A stretch of 64,000 nt of DNA from Sphagnum compactum (GCA_965153455.1 OZ234493.1:6076001-6140000); one strand, 5' to 3'; positions 10,546 through 21,661 are shown, numbered from the stretch's first letter. Notes: generated by a model from the sequence alone, not told the origin. A program made the numbers and translations.

Positions 10546-12520
10546 TTGTGGTATAATCCTTTAAGAGTTACTGATTTTGTTTGTGATGTGATGGATGGTT
10601 GCAGCATTATTTTGTATGCAATAGCTCTTGCAGATCAAGATCAAGAACAGGCATCAGATGCAAGAAGAGTTCTTAGAGCAAAAGAGGGGGCTTTGCAACC
10701 ATGGCGCTTTATCTAGCATCAGCAAGTAGGTGGGTTTGCAACCACCCCTCCTTTGCAAAGTCTTTTCATCACTATAATCTCACACTGCTATAATTTGCAT
10801 TCTGATTGTTACCTGGTCACAGGTTTCCAACTGCGCCTGGGCCGTTTTTGTACCCTATGTATGGACAGGGAGATCTGACTCAAGCTTTTGTCGGTGTGCT
10901 GCAGTCTGTGGAGCTCTCCAGGTATGTCTCCTTTTCCTTTTATTTTACTTTTAGCAATACATGAGAATGGGTGATTGCTATTAGTTCAGTTGTAACTCCT
11001 TTGTTAGGATTCAATTTTTGTGATCAATGAAACTTGGGTGCTTGGTTGAAATATTGTAATTGAAATGCACTCTGAGATGAGCTAAGTAAGGTTTATAACT
11101 CTGTGTAACTTGCCCTTTTTGTAGATTCTGCGGATGCAAGTCAGTGGTTTTCTCATTGACAAGGTATTTCGTACATTCTTTGCCTCCAGGTTTTACAACA
11201 AGGTGTCTGGAACATGTGTGGATCATATCTATACTGTGCTTAGTTTGAGTAAATTGGGTGGTGCAGGAGACTAAGGATTACAAGGGTATTGAAACAGCAT
11301 CGGGACAGCATCTGTACAGTGGGAAGCTAATCACTGGTCCTTCTTTCTGCCTGAGGTCAGTGTCATCAACATCAACTGAAGACAGGGACAATGGAGAGGA
11401 AACTGCACACCACAGCTTTTCAGAGTCTACAAGCACTACCACCGACTCAGCGAACAAAGTGGCTCGTTGCATTTGTATTACTGATCAGTCCTTGCAACCA
11501 GGCGTGAGCACCCTCTTGGTCATCTTCCCGCCCAGATGTATGAAATTTGTCCTAAGGCCTCAGCCACTCCTGAGTTTTTCTTTTCATTTTTTGCATATTT
11601 TTTGTTTTGTATTCACAACCACAATTTGGTTCTTGATGTGCTGAGGGTTAGCAATGTGCAGGTCTTCATATTAGAACAGCATTGGTGGTGCGAGCCTTGC
11701 AGTTGGGGTCGAGGTCTGAAATTTGTCCCAATGGCAAGTGAGCCCTTTGTGTGCCCTGGGAAACCGATCATTTTCATGAAAAACTTAACAAAGTTACTGA
11801 TTACCTTAGTTTTCTTATGTTGTGGGGGTTTGTTTCTTTTGCCAGATATGTTGTGCAGTTGTCTACAGTTTGCTCTAATTCAACAGCCGGAGATGAGGCC
11901 TTGCAAGCAGCTGTAGATGCTTTGTTCCACTCTGAAAGCAGAGAGAGTCAAGTGACCAACACCAACAGCAAACCAAAGTTGTTGTGGTCTTTATGCTATG
12001 TCCAGACCATGACTACTCCTTGGGCCAACTGGGTCAGTTTCCCAACCTTTTTGTATTTGTAGTAGTGGATGATGCTATTCCTCATATGCCCTCTATTTTC
12101 AAAGTTCAATGGACACCAGAGAATGTGAATTGCAGGAACCGCAGGGGTGATGTGGGGATGTGCTGTATGCCAGATGGGACTTTGGATTACCGAACTATGA
12201 TGGCTCAGACAGAAACGGTATGTGCATTGGGATCTCCTATTTTTCATCTCCTATGTGTGAAATGACCTTCTCAACTTGTTTCACATTTCATGTGCACAGA
12301 AAAATAACCACATAGGTTTGTATGTGTCAAACTATGGACTGGCCTGCATTATTCAGATGCTGTGTTCTACAGATCTGCAACATTTTCTGTGGGTTTTGTG
12401 GCACATCAGATCTTTCACAAGCTTTTTCCAGAGCAAGAGTTTTTACCAAGAGTGGTGGTGGCTGCAAACAACGTGGAGGATGGAGAAGCAGATGATGTTG
12501 ATGGTGTGAATAGTGTTTAG

Positions 12521-14067
12521 AAAGTTTAGTAAGGTTCCAGGACTTTGTTATCAGGTGCCATGTGTTTCCAAGTTTTTTCCATATGATGCAGGATAAGCAT
12601 GTGAAGGGTATTGTGATAGGGTTCATGGTATTTAGCATCAATAGCATACAAAGTCCCCAAAGATTGGAGCGTTTGTGTAGGATACAATGCTGTTAAGCAT
12701 CAATGACGCAATGGCTTAATCATCACTCTAAATAAAGTCTGGGTTGTTGACCAAATGCCAACAAAGTTTCTGGTGATGGAAGAGCAGACTGAGCGATGGA
12801 AACAGTTCAGGGATGTAAGAAGCTTATGTGAAACGTTAGCATTCTAGCCAGAGGAGATGCAAACCTGTCATGCTGTCAGGTTATCTCTGCCATAGTTCTG
12901 CCATTAAAGGCCAATAAAAAAATTAATCGAACTGTGATTCTCTTGTTTCCTTTTTGCAATCTTGGCAGTGTTTTCTTCCCTCTCATGAGCAAAAATGATT
13001 TCACACTGATATTTTGATGATTCTGCTTGTATTTTGATGATTTAGGTGTATAGAACAACTGGAGATGCTATTTTTGTTACTTTGATTTTCTTAGGTATAT
13101 AAGTAAGGGACCAGGTGTTTGACATCTGCGCAATCATCATTGTCTATGAGATGGGTTTGTGAATTTTCTCTGGAAGATTGAGCAAAGTTTTTCTATTGCC
13201 TTCTTTTTTTGTGCAGCCTGTTGCAGTTGTTTTCAGTCTTATTTCTTCTTCAGCTTGGAATTGTATATGTTTGGTACATTGTGACTATGCAAAGTCTGAT
13301 TTTGAGAGTGGGAGGGAAGCTTATGAATGGTGTCAAAATGGATACAAATTGTGTTGAAAGTTTTGCTTGAGGGTGGTACTCACATTGCAGACTTTTCTCA
13401 ATTGAGGACGGCTGTCTATTGCATCTGTGTTGAGGTTGTGGTTGGCCATGGATTCCAGACCTGATTCTTTGGAAGTTTTGACGAACTGGAATATTGAGGG
13501 CAGGACGTGTGGGTTTCAGGATTTCAGTTCAGGGTTATGTCCAAAGCAATTTAAGAAGATGTTGGTGGTGACAATTCAAGGAGGAGAAAGGAACGAGGAG
13601 CTCCTGAGACCAAAAAGAACGTGATCTTAGTTGCTGTCTTGAGAACTTTGGTCAAATTGGTCATTTGGTCGAATTGTTCAAATCTCAGCAAGAGCATGCA
13701 TATGGCCATCCCCAATAGCTTTTGTCTCGATCCCTCTATATTCTTAGGTCCTGTGTAGATATAGCACTCATCATTGTTCCACAGTCCTATGCTCTCTCTC
13801 CAGTATCAGCTGCAGCTGGGGATGTCAGAGTTTTCATGCATTATAGTGATGCTGCCGTCGTGCGTAGCATCTCGATCAGTTCCGTGGTGAATTTGAAGTT
13901 CTCCCTGTTTTACCGAGCACTGCTCGGCACTTCTTTATCAGCTTTCTCAACAAATATGGGCAACAGAGCTGCTGAAAGAGTTGAACTTCTGGCTTGCTCA
14001 AGCAATTCGAAGTCACAAACAAAGTTTCCTACAGCACAACAGAAGCACGTGAACTGTACCTTAGCTG
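12521..14067. other. REP 3' region and spacer, no gene recognised
   Basis: A 3' UTR-like stretch follows the REP stop. Beyond it I found no coding region with family similarity. A short palindrome lies near 13913-13927 (CCGAGCA, one base, TGCTCGG). The region ends at an assembly gap. Confidence 0.5.
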
Positions 14068-14267
14068 NNNNNNNNNNNNNNNNNNNNNNNNNNNNNNNNN
14101 NNNNNNNNNNNNNNNNNNNNNNNNNNNNNNNNNNNNNNNNNNNNNNNNNNNNNNNNNNNNNNNNNNNNNNNNNNNNNNNNNNNNNNNNNNNNNNNNNNNN
14201 NNNNNNNNNNNNNNNNNNNNNNNNNNNNNNNNNNNNNNNNNNNNNNNNNNNNNNNNNNNNNNNNNNN
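14068..14267. other. Assembly gap of exactly 200 N
   Basis: The run of N is exactly 200 bases, a round number that looks like a scaffolding placeholder instead of a measured gap. Features crossing it cannot be trusted. The right flank is T/G-rich simple sequence, a likely reason the assembly broke here. Confidence 0.98.
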
Positions 14268-14960
14268 TTTTGTGGGAGAGAGAATAAAGAGGTGGTAGCT
14301 TTCTTTCTTTTTAGTGTTTTGTTTGGGCAAAGAACGAAGGGAGGGGGGGTACATAGAGAGAGATAGTAGGAAGTGGGGAGTTTTTGACACAAAATCACAC
14401 CTTATGTGGGTGGCTAGGACTGGACTTAAAAATCAAAGGAGGCAAAAAGGGGGGTGGAGTTGCGTGAGTGAGTGTGTGGGGTTGGGTTATTTTGTTTTGT
14501 TTTTTTTTGGTAGGGATTTGTAAGTGGCGAGGGAGGGAGGGGTATTTTGTTGTTTTTGTGGTTTGAACCTTGAACAAACCCTTTTGTTTTGTTTTGTTTT
14601 GTTTGTGGTGGGTTTTTTTGTTTGTTTTGGGTGGGGGGTGGAAGAGGGGTTGGTTGGTTGGTTGGTTGGTTTTTGGTTTGTTTGTTTGTTTGTTTGGTTT
14701 GTTTGTTAGAGCAGAACAATAAGTAAGTAAGTAAGGAGGATTTGGTTTGTTTGTTGGTTCAATATCAGCAGCAGCAGCAGCAGCAGCAGCCCGCCTGGTT
14801 TGGTTTGGTTTGGTTTTGGCTTGGCTTTTGGCTGGCCCAGTGTGGGAAGGTGGGCTGTAGACCTTTCGACTGGTGTGAAGAAGGCCAACGGTCAGGGCTC
14901 ATCTCCTGCCTCCCTCCCTCCCTCCCTCCCTCCCTTCCTTCTTCCCTCTTCCGTAAGTAA
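14268..14960 (+). repeat. T/G-rich low-complexity region with clustered microsatellites
   Basis: Immediately after the gap the plus strand is almost all G and T, with GTTTT runs near 14583-14606, a GGTT tract at about 14649-14671, a GTTT tract at about 14675-14706, (CAG)n at 14766-14790, TTTGG repeats to 14815 and a CCCT tract at about 14910-14941. The strand asymmetry and purity suggest replication-slippage expansion. No coding region is credible. Confidence 0.85.
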
Positions 14961-16081
14961 GTTATTTCAAACTTTTTGAAATTGGTGCTTCCTTGAAACT
15001 TGTCATCTCCAATCTTCGTTTTACATACCGAAAAACGAAAAAACCACAAAACTCTGGATTCGTTGTTTGATTGTCTTGTTTTGTTTGTTGAGTTGTTCTT
15101 CCTTTGGGCTTTTGGTGGGTTTTGTTGCTTCTTAGGCTTTTTTGTGTTTTCGTCTTCTTCAAAAATCTCATCTGCAGTTTGTTTGCTTCACAACATCTCA
15201 TCATACACACCTCACCTACATGTCTCTTCAACTTCCCCTCCCACGCCGCCCCCCCGCCCACTCATCCTTCCTTCTTTTGTTGTTTTTCTGTTCAGCCGTG
15301 AAAGCAGTGGGGGGTGCATTTGGTTTTTTCCTTCCTTTCCCCTTTCGGGATTGAATGAAGGAGATTGATACAAAGCATGATAACAGACAGATACCCTAAT
15401 TATTTGGTCTGTGATTGTTTCTCCTTTCTTGCTTGCTTGATTGCTTGCTTTGTTTCTTTGGGGATTGACGTGAGTTTGAGTGCAAGCATGATCACAACGT
15501 GAATAACATATACCCATTTGCTTTTTGTCAATGTTGAGTGTTTTTTTCGTTCAGGATTGAGGGAGTTTGATGCATGCAATCAAGCAAGCATGATGAGAAT
15601 GAATTCACCCATTTTGTCTGTGGGTGTGTTTTCGCTCCTTGAGGGATATGAAGGAGTGTTTGACCCAAGCAAGCAAGCAAAGCATGATAACCTCACCACC
15701 AACCATAATGGTTTTTGTATGTTGTTTTTGTTACAACTTTCTGCCCAGGTTGAAGCCTGGAGTGTTTTGCTTCTGGAAGCAAGAATGATATATTATTATT
15801 ATACTTCTTTTGTCCATTGCTGTGGGAGCTGGGATGTTTTTCTTCTTTTTTCTTCCCTTTTGATTTGTTTGTTTTAGTCTGCTTGCTTGGTTTTACTCCA
15901 GCACCCACCAGTCCTTACATGACTCCTCCTCCACCTCCTCCTCAGCAGTGTTGCCTTTTGTTTCAGGCTTGCAGCAGTATTTCATGGGGTGTGTGAGTTT
16001 TGACCTAGTGTTGGGTTGGTGAGGAAAAAACGTTGGAATAATTTTATTTTCTCTCATGTAAAATCCTTCTTTCTTAGAGTT

Positions 16082-16128
16082 TGTATGTATGTATGTATGT
16101 ATGTATGCATGCGTGCATGTATGTATGT
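16082..16128 (+). repeat. (GTAT)n / (GCAT) microsatellite
   Basis: About seven TATG units pass into GCATGCGTGCATG variants and back to TATG. Confidence 0.9.
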
Positions 16129-16528
16129 GGCCTTGATGTTGTTTGTTGTCTTAGAAACCAGCAAACTGTTTGGGACTTGGAAGTAGTAATCCCCAACCAG
16201 CTAAGCTTCACAGTAAATCTTTTTTTTTTCGGTAGCCCATTTGTGTGTGTCTCCCTGTGGTTGGCTTTGTTTTGCAGCAGCAGTAGTGGCTCATGGTGAG
16301 CTTGACACAATTTGGTTGCATTGGTAATAGAGCAACTTTCTTATGGTTCCCTCATTTTGTTTGCAATCCAAGTGATAGATAGAATAAGAGGAGATATGGC
16401 TCTGAGGCAGAATAGGAGAAAATGGCTGTGATGTTCCCCCTATTGAAGATCTGAGCTATGGTTTGGATGGAAGTGATTGCAGCTCTGCTGCTGCCTGTTG
16501 AAACCCACCACCCATTGCAGGACAACAC

Positions 16529-16573
16529 AGATAGATAGATAGATAGGTAGATAGATAGATAGATAGATAGATA
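16529..16573 (+). repeat. (GATA)n microsatellite
   Basis: About eleven GATA units with one GGTA variant at about 16545. Confidence 0.95.
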
Positions 16574-16875
16574 CCCAGTTTCTCCTTTGTCAGCTCAAGT
16601 TTTTCTTCCACCCACTACTACTGTAGTGAACTTGGCTGTACTAAGTACATCTCCAGCTTCACCTGCAGGCTTTTCTCCTCGTGCTGCTGTTGTCGCCTTT
16701 GTGGGATGGGGGCGAAGTGCTTCATTTTTGGGCTGTTTGACTCAGCATTCTATCAGTCTCTTACTGTGAAACCACACTCTTGAAGCCACCGCATGTTTTG
16801 CAAGAAAATGGCATCCTAAATAGCCATACACCATGGCAGTTTTGAAACAGGAAGTGATGTGAGTTGCCCATCCTG

Positions 16876-16903
16876 CAGACAGACAGACAGACAGACAGAC
16901 AGA
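16876..16903 (+). repeat. (CAGA)n microsatellite
   Basis: Six to seven uninterrupted CAGA units. Confidence 0.95.
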
Positions 16904-17001
16904 AGCAGAATGTAAATTTGACAGTGCCCTTGTGTCCATGTGCGCCCTTGATGTCACCCTTGTAGCTAGAGGTTCCCAGTTGTCTTCCAATACTGAGAGA
17001 A

Positions 17002-17105
17002 AGTCCTCATCCTAGGAAAGGGTGGGTCACCCATCTGCAATCCTAGCAAGAGCGAGTCCTGCTCCTAGGAGAGGGTGGCACCTATCTGCAATTCTAGCAA
17101 GAGCA
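17002..17105 (+). repeat. Tandem duplication, about 52 bp unit, two copies
   Basis: Units 17002-17054 and 17055-17105 share AGTCCT...CTCCTAGGA, GGGTGG, ATCTGCAAT and CTAGCAAGAGC in the same order with a few substitutions and small indels. Confidence 0.8.
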
Positions 17106-18235
17106 GTAATGTGATTTGACCAAATATGTCTGCCTTTCTCTTTCTATGGACATACGTAAAGCACAGTTGCAGAGATTGAAACCTTGTGTATTGTTACCTT
17201 CCTGTCTTGTCTGAGTTGTGTGTGGTGTTCATCTGGTGGAATTGAGTCACTTGCACTGCTGCTACCGCCTTTGAGTCTCCATGATTTGTCTGTGTTTTTC
17301 AGCTCATGGAGTTCAGAAGCGAAACTTGTGATGTGGGAAAGCCACATCAGTCAGTGTTATGCTCACAGCGGCAGCTGTGGAAGAGATCATTTTTGTCATC
17401 TGGTGATGCTTATGATCAGATGATGCATACCTAGAACAAATTCACATTTATAAACCAGCAGATTGATGGGCTTCAACAAGATACAGAAAATGAAACAGAT
17501 TTGGCATGTTATTCAGCATACCTGTCTGTCTGTTGAGGCTTGCTGTCTTTTTTGTCAATGTTGCAGTTACAATGATATGACCTTTGTAACTTTCATCACA
17601 ATTATAAAGACTTCATATTGTTGCTTTGGTTTGTTGATTTTGAGCACTTTTCCTTTGTTTGCTGTATTTTTCAAATGAGCTTTGAATAACCAAGAGTTCA
17701 GGGGTGCATGTTTGTTTTGTTTAGCTCATTTGTGATTTACCTGCAGTTTGTACATTAGCAGTAATGTTGTGTTGTTTTTGGTGTGGGCGCAGTTGAAGGC
17801 AGCATTTCAGATTGCCCACTTCAGACAAGTTTCCTTGCTTGTCTATGTTGTAATAACAGTAGAACCTTCCTTATAGCAATGATCTTAGTAGTGGTGTTAA
17901 GCACCTCTACTTGGGGTTACTTTAGAGGTCATGGCTTTTATCCTCTGTTTGATGAAGTGGAGTTGCCTGTTACTTTGCTACATCCCCCCTGTTATGAGTC
18001 TTCTGATGTGTGCTGTGGAAGTGTGAGTCTTGCATTCCCAATTTCTAGTAATGGGTGGGTGTATCTTCTGATCAGTGTATCTCATAGTTTATTATTTGAT
18101 GCTTGTAGGTGGGAACTGGAAATGTGTGGAAAAAGGGGTATGATTTAAGGAAGTTGATGGAGAATAGGACATGAGAATTTGGTAAGCATTTGTCCTCTGT
18201 ATTGCATTCTACTCTTTATCCAAGCTGGTCTGGAT

Positions 18236-18560
18236 CCCTATCCTCTCCTGGGAGCTGATGAAGTCTGTAGGGATGTTATGGTAGCTGCTGGTCATTACCA
18301 TACATGTTGCTGTTGAAATTCACTGAACATGTGTGTGACTGTCACTGTTGTTTCAAACTGCTCCGCAGCTTTTTGTAGTGTCTTGTAGGGCTCTGGGTCG
18401 CCTTTTTTTTCCTCTTTGCCAATATGTTATCAGACCTGAAATCTATGTAACCTGATTGTTGGGTCATGTCTGAATTGCATTCTCATTGACTTTTGTCAGA
18501 TGTATGGAGAAGTTCTTGATACTTCTGAAGTTTCTTTGTCAAAGTTGGTGTGGATCACAA
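18236..18560 (+). repeat. Dispersed repeat family A, copy 1 (upstream of AT-hook ORF)
   Basis: Shares ordered blocks with 36765-37085 and 45800-46075. These are a TACCATA block, TGTTGCTGTTGAAAT-like, a CTGAACAT/GAGCAT block, a TTGTTTCAAACTGCTCC-like block, GAAATCTATGTAACCTGATT with TTGGGTCA, and a final TATGGAGAAGTTCTTGATACTT block. It lies a few hundred bases before the AT-hook coding region on the same strand, so it is probably in a 5' intron. Confidence 0.75.
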
Positions 18561-18888
18561 CACTGTTATTCTCAGATTGGACAAATGTATCTGGCTAAAA
18601 GTGTGTTTTATTATGTGACCAAATCTGTTTTGAGGGCTGAACTTGTTTTAAGGGGTGTCATGTTTGTGTTTAGTGTTTTTTGGTTTTCTGATAGGTGTTC
18701 TATATCTTCTTCACTGGTTGCTTGTTTCATGGGTACAACCCTACTACAATTCATCTGACACTACTTGAAACTCTGTGCTGTTGACAGGAGGCTCAGGACA
18801 TTGAGCAGGTGCTGGAGGTACTAGGACTGGTTCCAAACAGGGCAGTTTCACTTCTGGTATTGCAATTCAAGTCCAAAGGGGAAGGAGA

Positions 18889-19563
18889 TTGCTTCCACTA
18901 ATACTCCTCTTGAGATCACAATATGAGATGGTGGCCAAAGATTTAAGTGATTCGGGAACCCCAGGTACTTCAGAAGCTAGAAAAACAAATCCTGAGATGG
19001 AGGCTGATGCCAAATCAGTGCCACCTCCAAAGCGAGGCCGGGGACGTCCTCGAAAGAGTGAGTCTGCCACTCCTGGGGTGCCAAGTGGTGCAACACCTCA
19101 AAAACCTGTTCAAGGTCCAACACCTAAGAAGTCTGACACCAAGCCCAAAAGGATAAGGAAGAGAAAAGGTGAATCAGCAGCTCCAGCTATTGTTGATGTG
19201 GCTCTTGTAGGCCAGCCAGTGACTGGTGTACTGGATGGGTCTTTTGATGCCGGTTACCTCTTGAGTGTGAGGGTGGGGAATACTAACACCGTTCTTCGTG
19301 GTGTCGTCTTCGGACCTGGCTTGTCTTTGCCTATTTCCAAGATGAATGATGTTGCACCGACAGTGAGGCACATCAAGAGAGATGAGACAATTCCCCCACC
19401 CCAAGTTCCTGCATTTGCAGCTCCTGCTGCCCCTTCTGTTGTTCCCATGGGCCCGGTGGTGACTGTACCTGCTGCGGTGATTGTCCCAGAGACTGTTCCA
19501 TCTGCCTCTGCTGTACCACCTGCTGTGCAACTATCTACAGATGGCAGACTATTACCCAAGTGA
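18889..19563 (+). CDS. AT-hook motif-containing protein
   Basis: A nuclear DNA-binding protein is predicted. The AT hook is KRGRGRPRK, which inserts its RGRP core into the minor groove of AT-rich DNA, followed by a basic cluster KPKRIRKRKG. The middle carries a conserved plant block, VLDGSFDAGYLLSVRVG then LRGVVFGPGL and NDVAP. It is shared with small plant AT-hook proteins of the At5g54930/At4g21895 type (from memory). The C-terminus is Pro/Ala/Val-rich. The open frame starts at 18889, but MVAKDLSDSGTPG at 18928 looks like the start of family-like sequence. Upstream bases 18788-18888 contain coding-looking text in more than one frame, so the N-terminus and any 5' exon are uncertain. The target genes are unknown. 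Confidence 0.75.
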   Translation: MLPLILLLRSQYEMVAKDLSDSGTPGTSEARKTNPEMEADAKSVPPPKRGRGRPRKSESATPGVPSGATPQKPVQGPTPKKSDTKPKRIRKRKGESAAPAIVDVALVGQPVTGVLDGSFDAGYLLSVRVGNTNTVLRGVVFGPGLSLPISKMNDVAPTVRHIKRDETIPPPQVPAFAAPAAPSVVPMGPVVTVPAAVIVPETVPSASAVPPAVQLSTDGRLLPK

Positions 19564-20525
19564 ATCTGGGCATTTGCTTGTGCAGTCTGTGGGACCTGAA
19601 ATGTGTAGTAACGCCACCCTTGGCTGCTGTACAACTTATACTTGGAGGTCTTATGTGATACTCTGCGAATCACAATCTCATCCATGAGTGTACATTGCTG
19701 CAGTGCAATCGCTGTTTTTGAAATGCTGTCATTTGTTGTATGACAAGCAATAGGTATGTCATATGCTCATTGTGGTGGGTATATGAATGTGCATTTGGTT
19801 TGAGGAATTAGCTCAGTAGCTTGAAGTAGGAGAGCTTGTTAGTTTCACGATCATTGTTACCATTTGGAAAGTTGTGGAAATGACTGGCTGGAGGAATCAA
19901 GGATCGTCCTTGGTTTGCTTCACATGCAGGAGACTCATTCTCCTAGAATTGTAGCTGGGGCATCATCATGTAGGAACTGTCAATGGTTTAGAACACATCT
20001 GGAACACATCTGTGGCCTTCAACCAGCAGTTGGTTGTACCTGGAGAATTTAAGGTCATTGCTTCATCCTTTTTGGGTGAAACTTTTGGGATGTGAAATAT
20101 TGGACCTTAAAGAAATCTCCTATTGCAATTTCTGTTTGGTGTGGTTTCTTTGTATGTAACAAGCTCTCTGAGCATCTTCTTGGTTATGATTGTTCATTGC
20201 ATGTGATTGCAAATTCTCTGCTTTATGTCAATAGCAAAATGAGAGGATTGAGCTTTGAACCTTGTGCTTGATTTAGATTTGGCCCGTTTTGCAGCCATAT
20301 TTTCCTTGGGAAAACAAGAGGGTGGAGCTTTTTATTACTACTTGTGTTGTTTTCTTCTCTTGGAGTCCTTTGTTGTTTGCTTTTGCAGCTGTCACTGATT
20401 GGTCCTTTGAAGACAACATCTGGACTTGTTGATGTCCTTCAGGCACCTCCTCCCCTGCCATAACTTTTTGTAGACTCTTTAGAGCAGATCCACCCACACC
20501 CAATATGTGAACATGAGGTGTGTGG

Positions 20526-20566
20526 GTGCAGTTCAAACCTCATATCCTCAGAGGTTTGAACTGCAC
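20526..20566. repeat. Perfect 16-bp stem, 9-nt loop hairpin
   Basis: GTGCAGTTCAAACCTC at 20526-20541 is followed by a 9-base loop and the exact reverse complement at 20551-20566. No T-run follows that would suggest an RNA polymerase III terminator. Confidence 0.9.
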
Positions 20567-20867
20567 GCCCCTGTTATTGTATGCTTTACACATGTTGCAA
20601 CTTGTTGGAATGGTGGACGTACAAGATCTAACAAAATCGGTCTTGTGTGGTGTGTCAATTCTACAATGGTATATCTTGGTGAAACCAGCCAATGTTGCAA
20701 AGCAAAGGACATTCTTTGGGTCTTTCTGTTACATGTCTGCAGGACAAGGAAAATCTAGAGCTTACATTTCAGTCCAGCTGTGGGCATTGCAAGTACAGGC
20801 TTGGGTACCGAAACCACCGTTGCCAACTTTATTTTACAGGCTTGGGTACAAACCAGTGTTGGCAGGT

Positions 20868-21560
20868 TCCCCGGTTTGTAGGGTTAAATGCAGGGTTCAG
20901 GTTATTGTGACCCAGACCCAAGTGAGCATCCTTTTGTGCAAACTGGTTCGAGAACTGGATCCTGGAATTAGAAAGGAGGTTTTCTTAAAAGGGTTCTCTA
21001 CAAAATTTGGGTGCAGTTCAACAGTCCTTGTTCAGTGAACAAGTGAATTCATTGTATCCCCATTAGGTCATGTTCACTACGATTAATGAATTCACTCAAA
21101 GTCAAAATCTAGTGAAATCTCTTGGCGTCCCGTGAAAAGAACCAGCCAACAGTGGATATAAACCTTTGTCAACTTGCTTTATTTGACATGCTTGACTATC
21201 AACTAGTGTTTGTGAGGTTCTCTCTTTTTGAAAAGAAATAACTGGCAGCTAAGTGTTGGGTATATGGATCCTTGACTAGCAATTCTCAAAAGTGAAAGAA
21301 CCAGTTATGATCAATGACAGGTGATGCTGGTTCTCAAAATCAAAGTATCAGTTTTGTCCCTTAGCTGGGGTTCTATAAAACATCAAAGAACTAGGACAAA
21401 GAACCTACCCTAAACTCCTGGTTCTTTGTCGGTTCTTTCATGATAACCACCAGTTCTTTGAAAAGAATTCGAGAACTCGGAACTGGAAGTTTTCCAAAGC
21501 TTTTCAAAAAAACTGGAACAAGCCAAACTGAAGGTTAATAGCAAAACCTAAGAACCGCAC
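20868..21560. repeat. Cluster of GGTTCT/AGAACC motifs in both orientations
   Basis: About fifteen occurrences of GGTTC or its complement GAACC, many extended to CTGGTTCT or AGAACCAG, lie within about 700 bp. Examples are ACTGGTTCGAGAACTGG near 20941 and GAGAACTCGGAACTGG near 21470. The density and alternating orientation suggest a degenerate foldback or tandem element. Confidence 0.55.
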
Positions 21561-21562
21561 AA

Positions 21563-21661
21563 GACTGGTATTGATTATTGACCTTTGAAGGGCAAACCTA
21601 TTTTATCCTCCAAATAATCAAAGTAGGTTTGCCCTTCAAAGGTCAATAATCAATGACTGGT
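21563..21661. mobile_element. Miniature foldback element: 31-bp perfect inverted repeats, 7-bp flanking direct repeats
   Basis: Left arm 21570-21600 starts ATTGATTATTGACC and right arm 21624-21654 is its exact reverse complement, with a 23-bp AT-rich centre, 85 bp in all. GACTGGT sits directly before (21563-21569) and directly after (21655-21661), as a target-site duplication would. It has no coding capacity and could be a MITE. The adjoining sequence also carries GACTGGT-containing inverted repeats, so the flanking repeat may have another origin. Confidence 0.7.

Larger units (their letters stand above)
8660..12520 (+). pseudogene. REP: Rab escort protein (REP/CHM family), frame-disrupted
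   Basis: REP presents newly made Rab GTPases to Rab geranylgeranyltransferase and is related to GDI. The N-terminus YDVIVLGTGLPESVLAA is the GDI/REP dinucleotide-fold start. Later exons give RFYLDLAG, AEIFQDRSLSLPDKRFLM, ILYAIALAD, YPMYGQGDL, VARCICITDQSLQP and VAHQIFHKLFPEQEFLPR, all in family order to a stop at 12520. Approximate exons are 8660-9213, 9401-9505, 9721-9948, 10605-10729, 10823-10921, 11125-11163, 11267-11537, 11662-11737, 11846-12032, about 12136-12216 and about 12358-12520. Splice sites are good, but conserved residues switch frame at about 9118-9123, 9414, 9872, 10686-10690 and 10886-10889, and the join near 12032/12136 is unclear. It is either a young pseudogene or a gene with assembly indels, since four of five breaks lie at homopolymers or short runs. 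Confidence 0.85.
14961..18235. other. Low-complexity spacer, no gene recognised
   Basis: This stretch is T-rich on the plus strand with many microsatellites. The open frames are short and compositionally driven. Part of it may be an untranslated 5' exon or intron of the AT-hook gene downstream, since repeat family A (otherwise seen in first introns) lies at 18236, but no exon can be defined. Confidence 0.45.

Noticed and set aside
13722-14398. Open frames crossing the N gap on both strands
   Set aside because: They are open only because N codons are not read as stops; the flanking residues show no family similarity.
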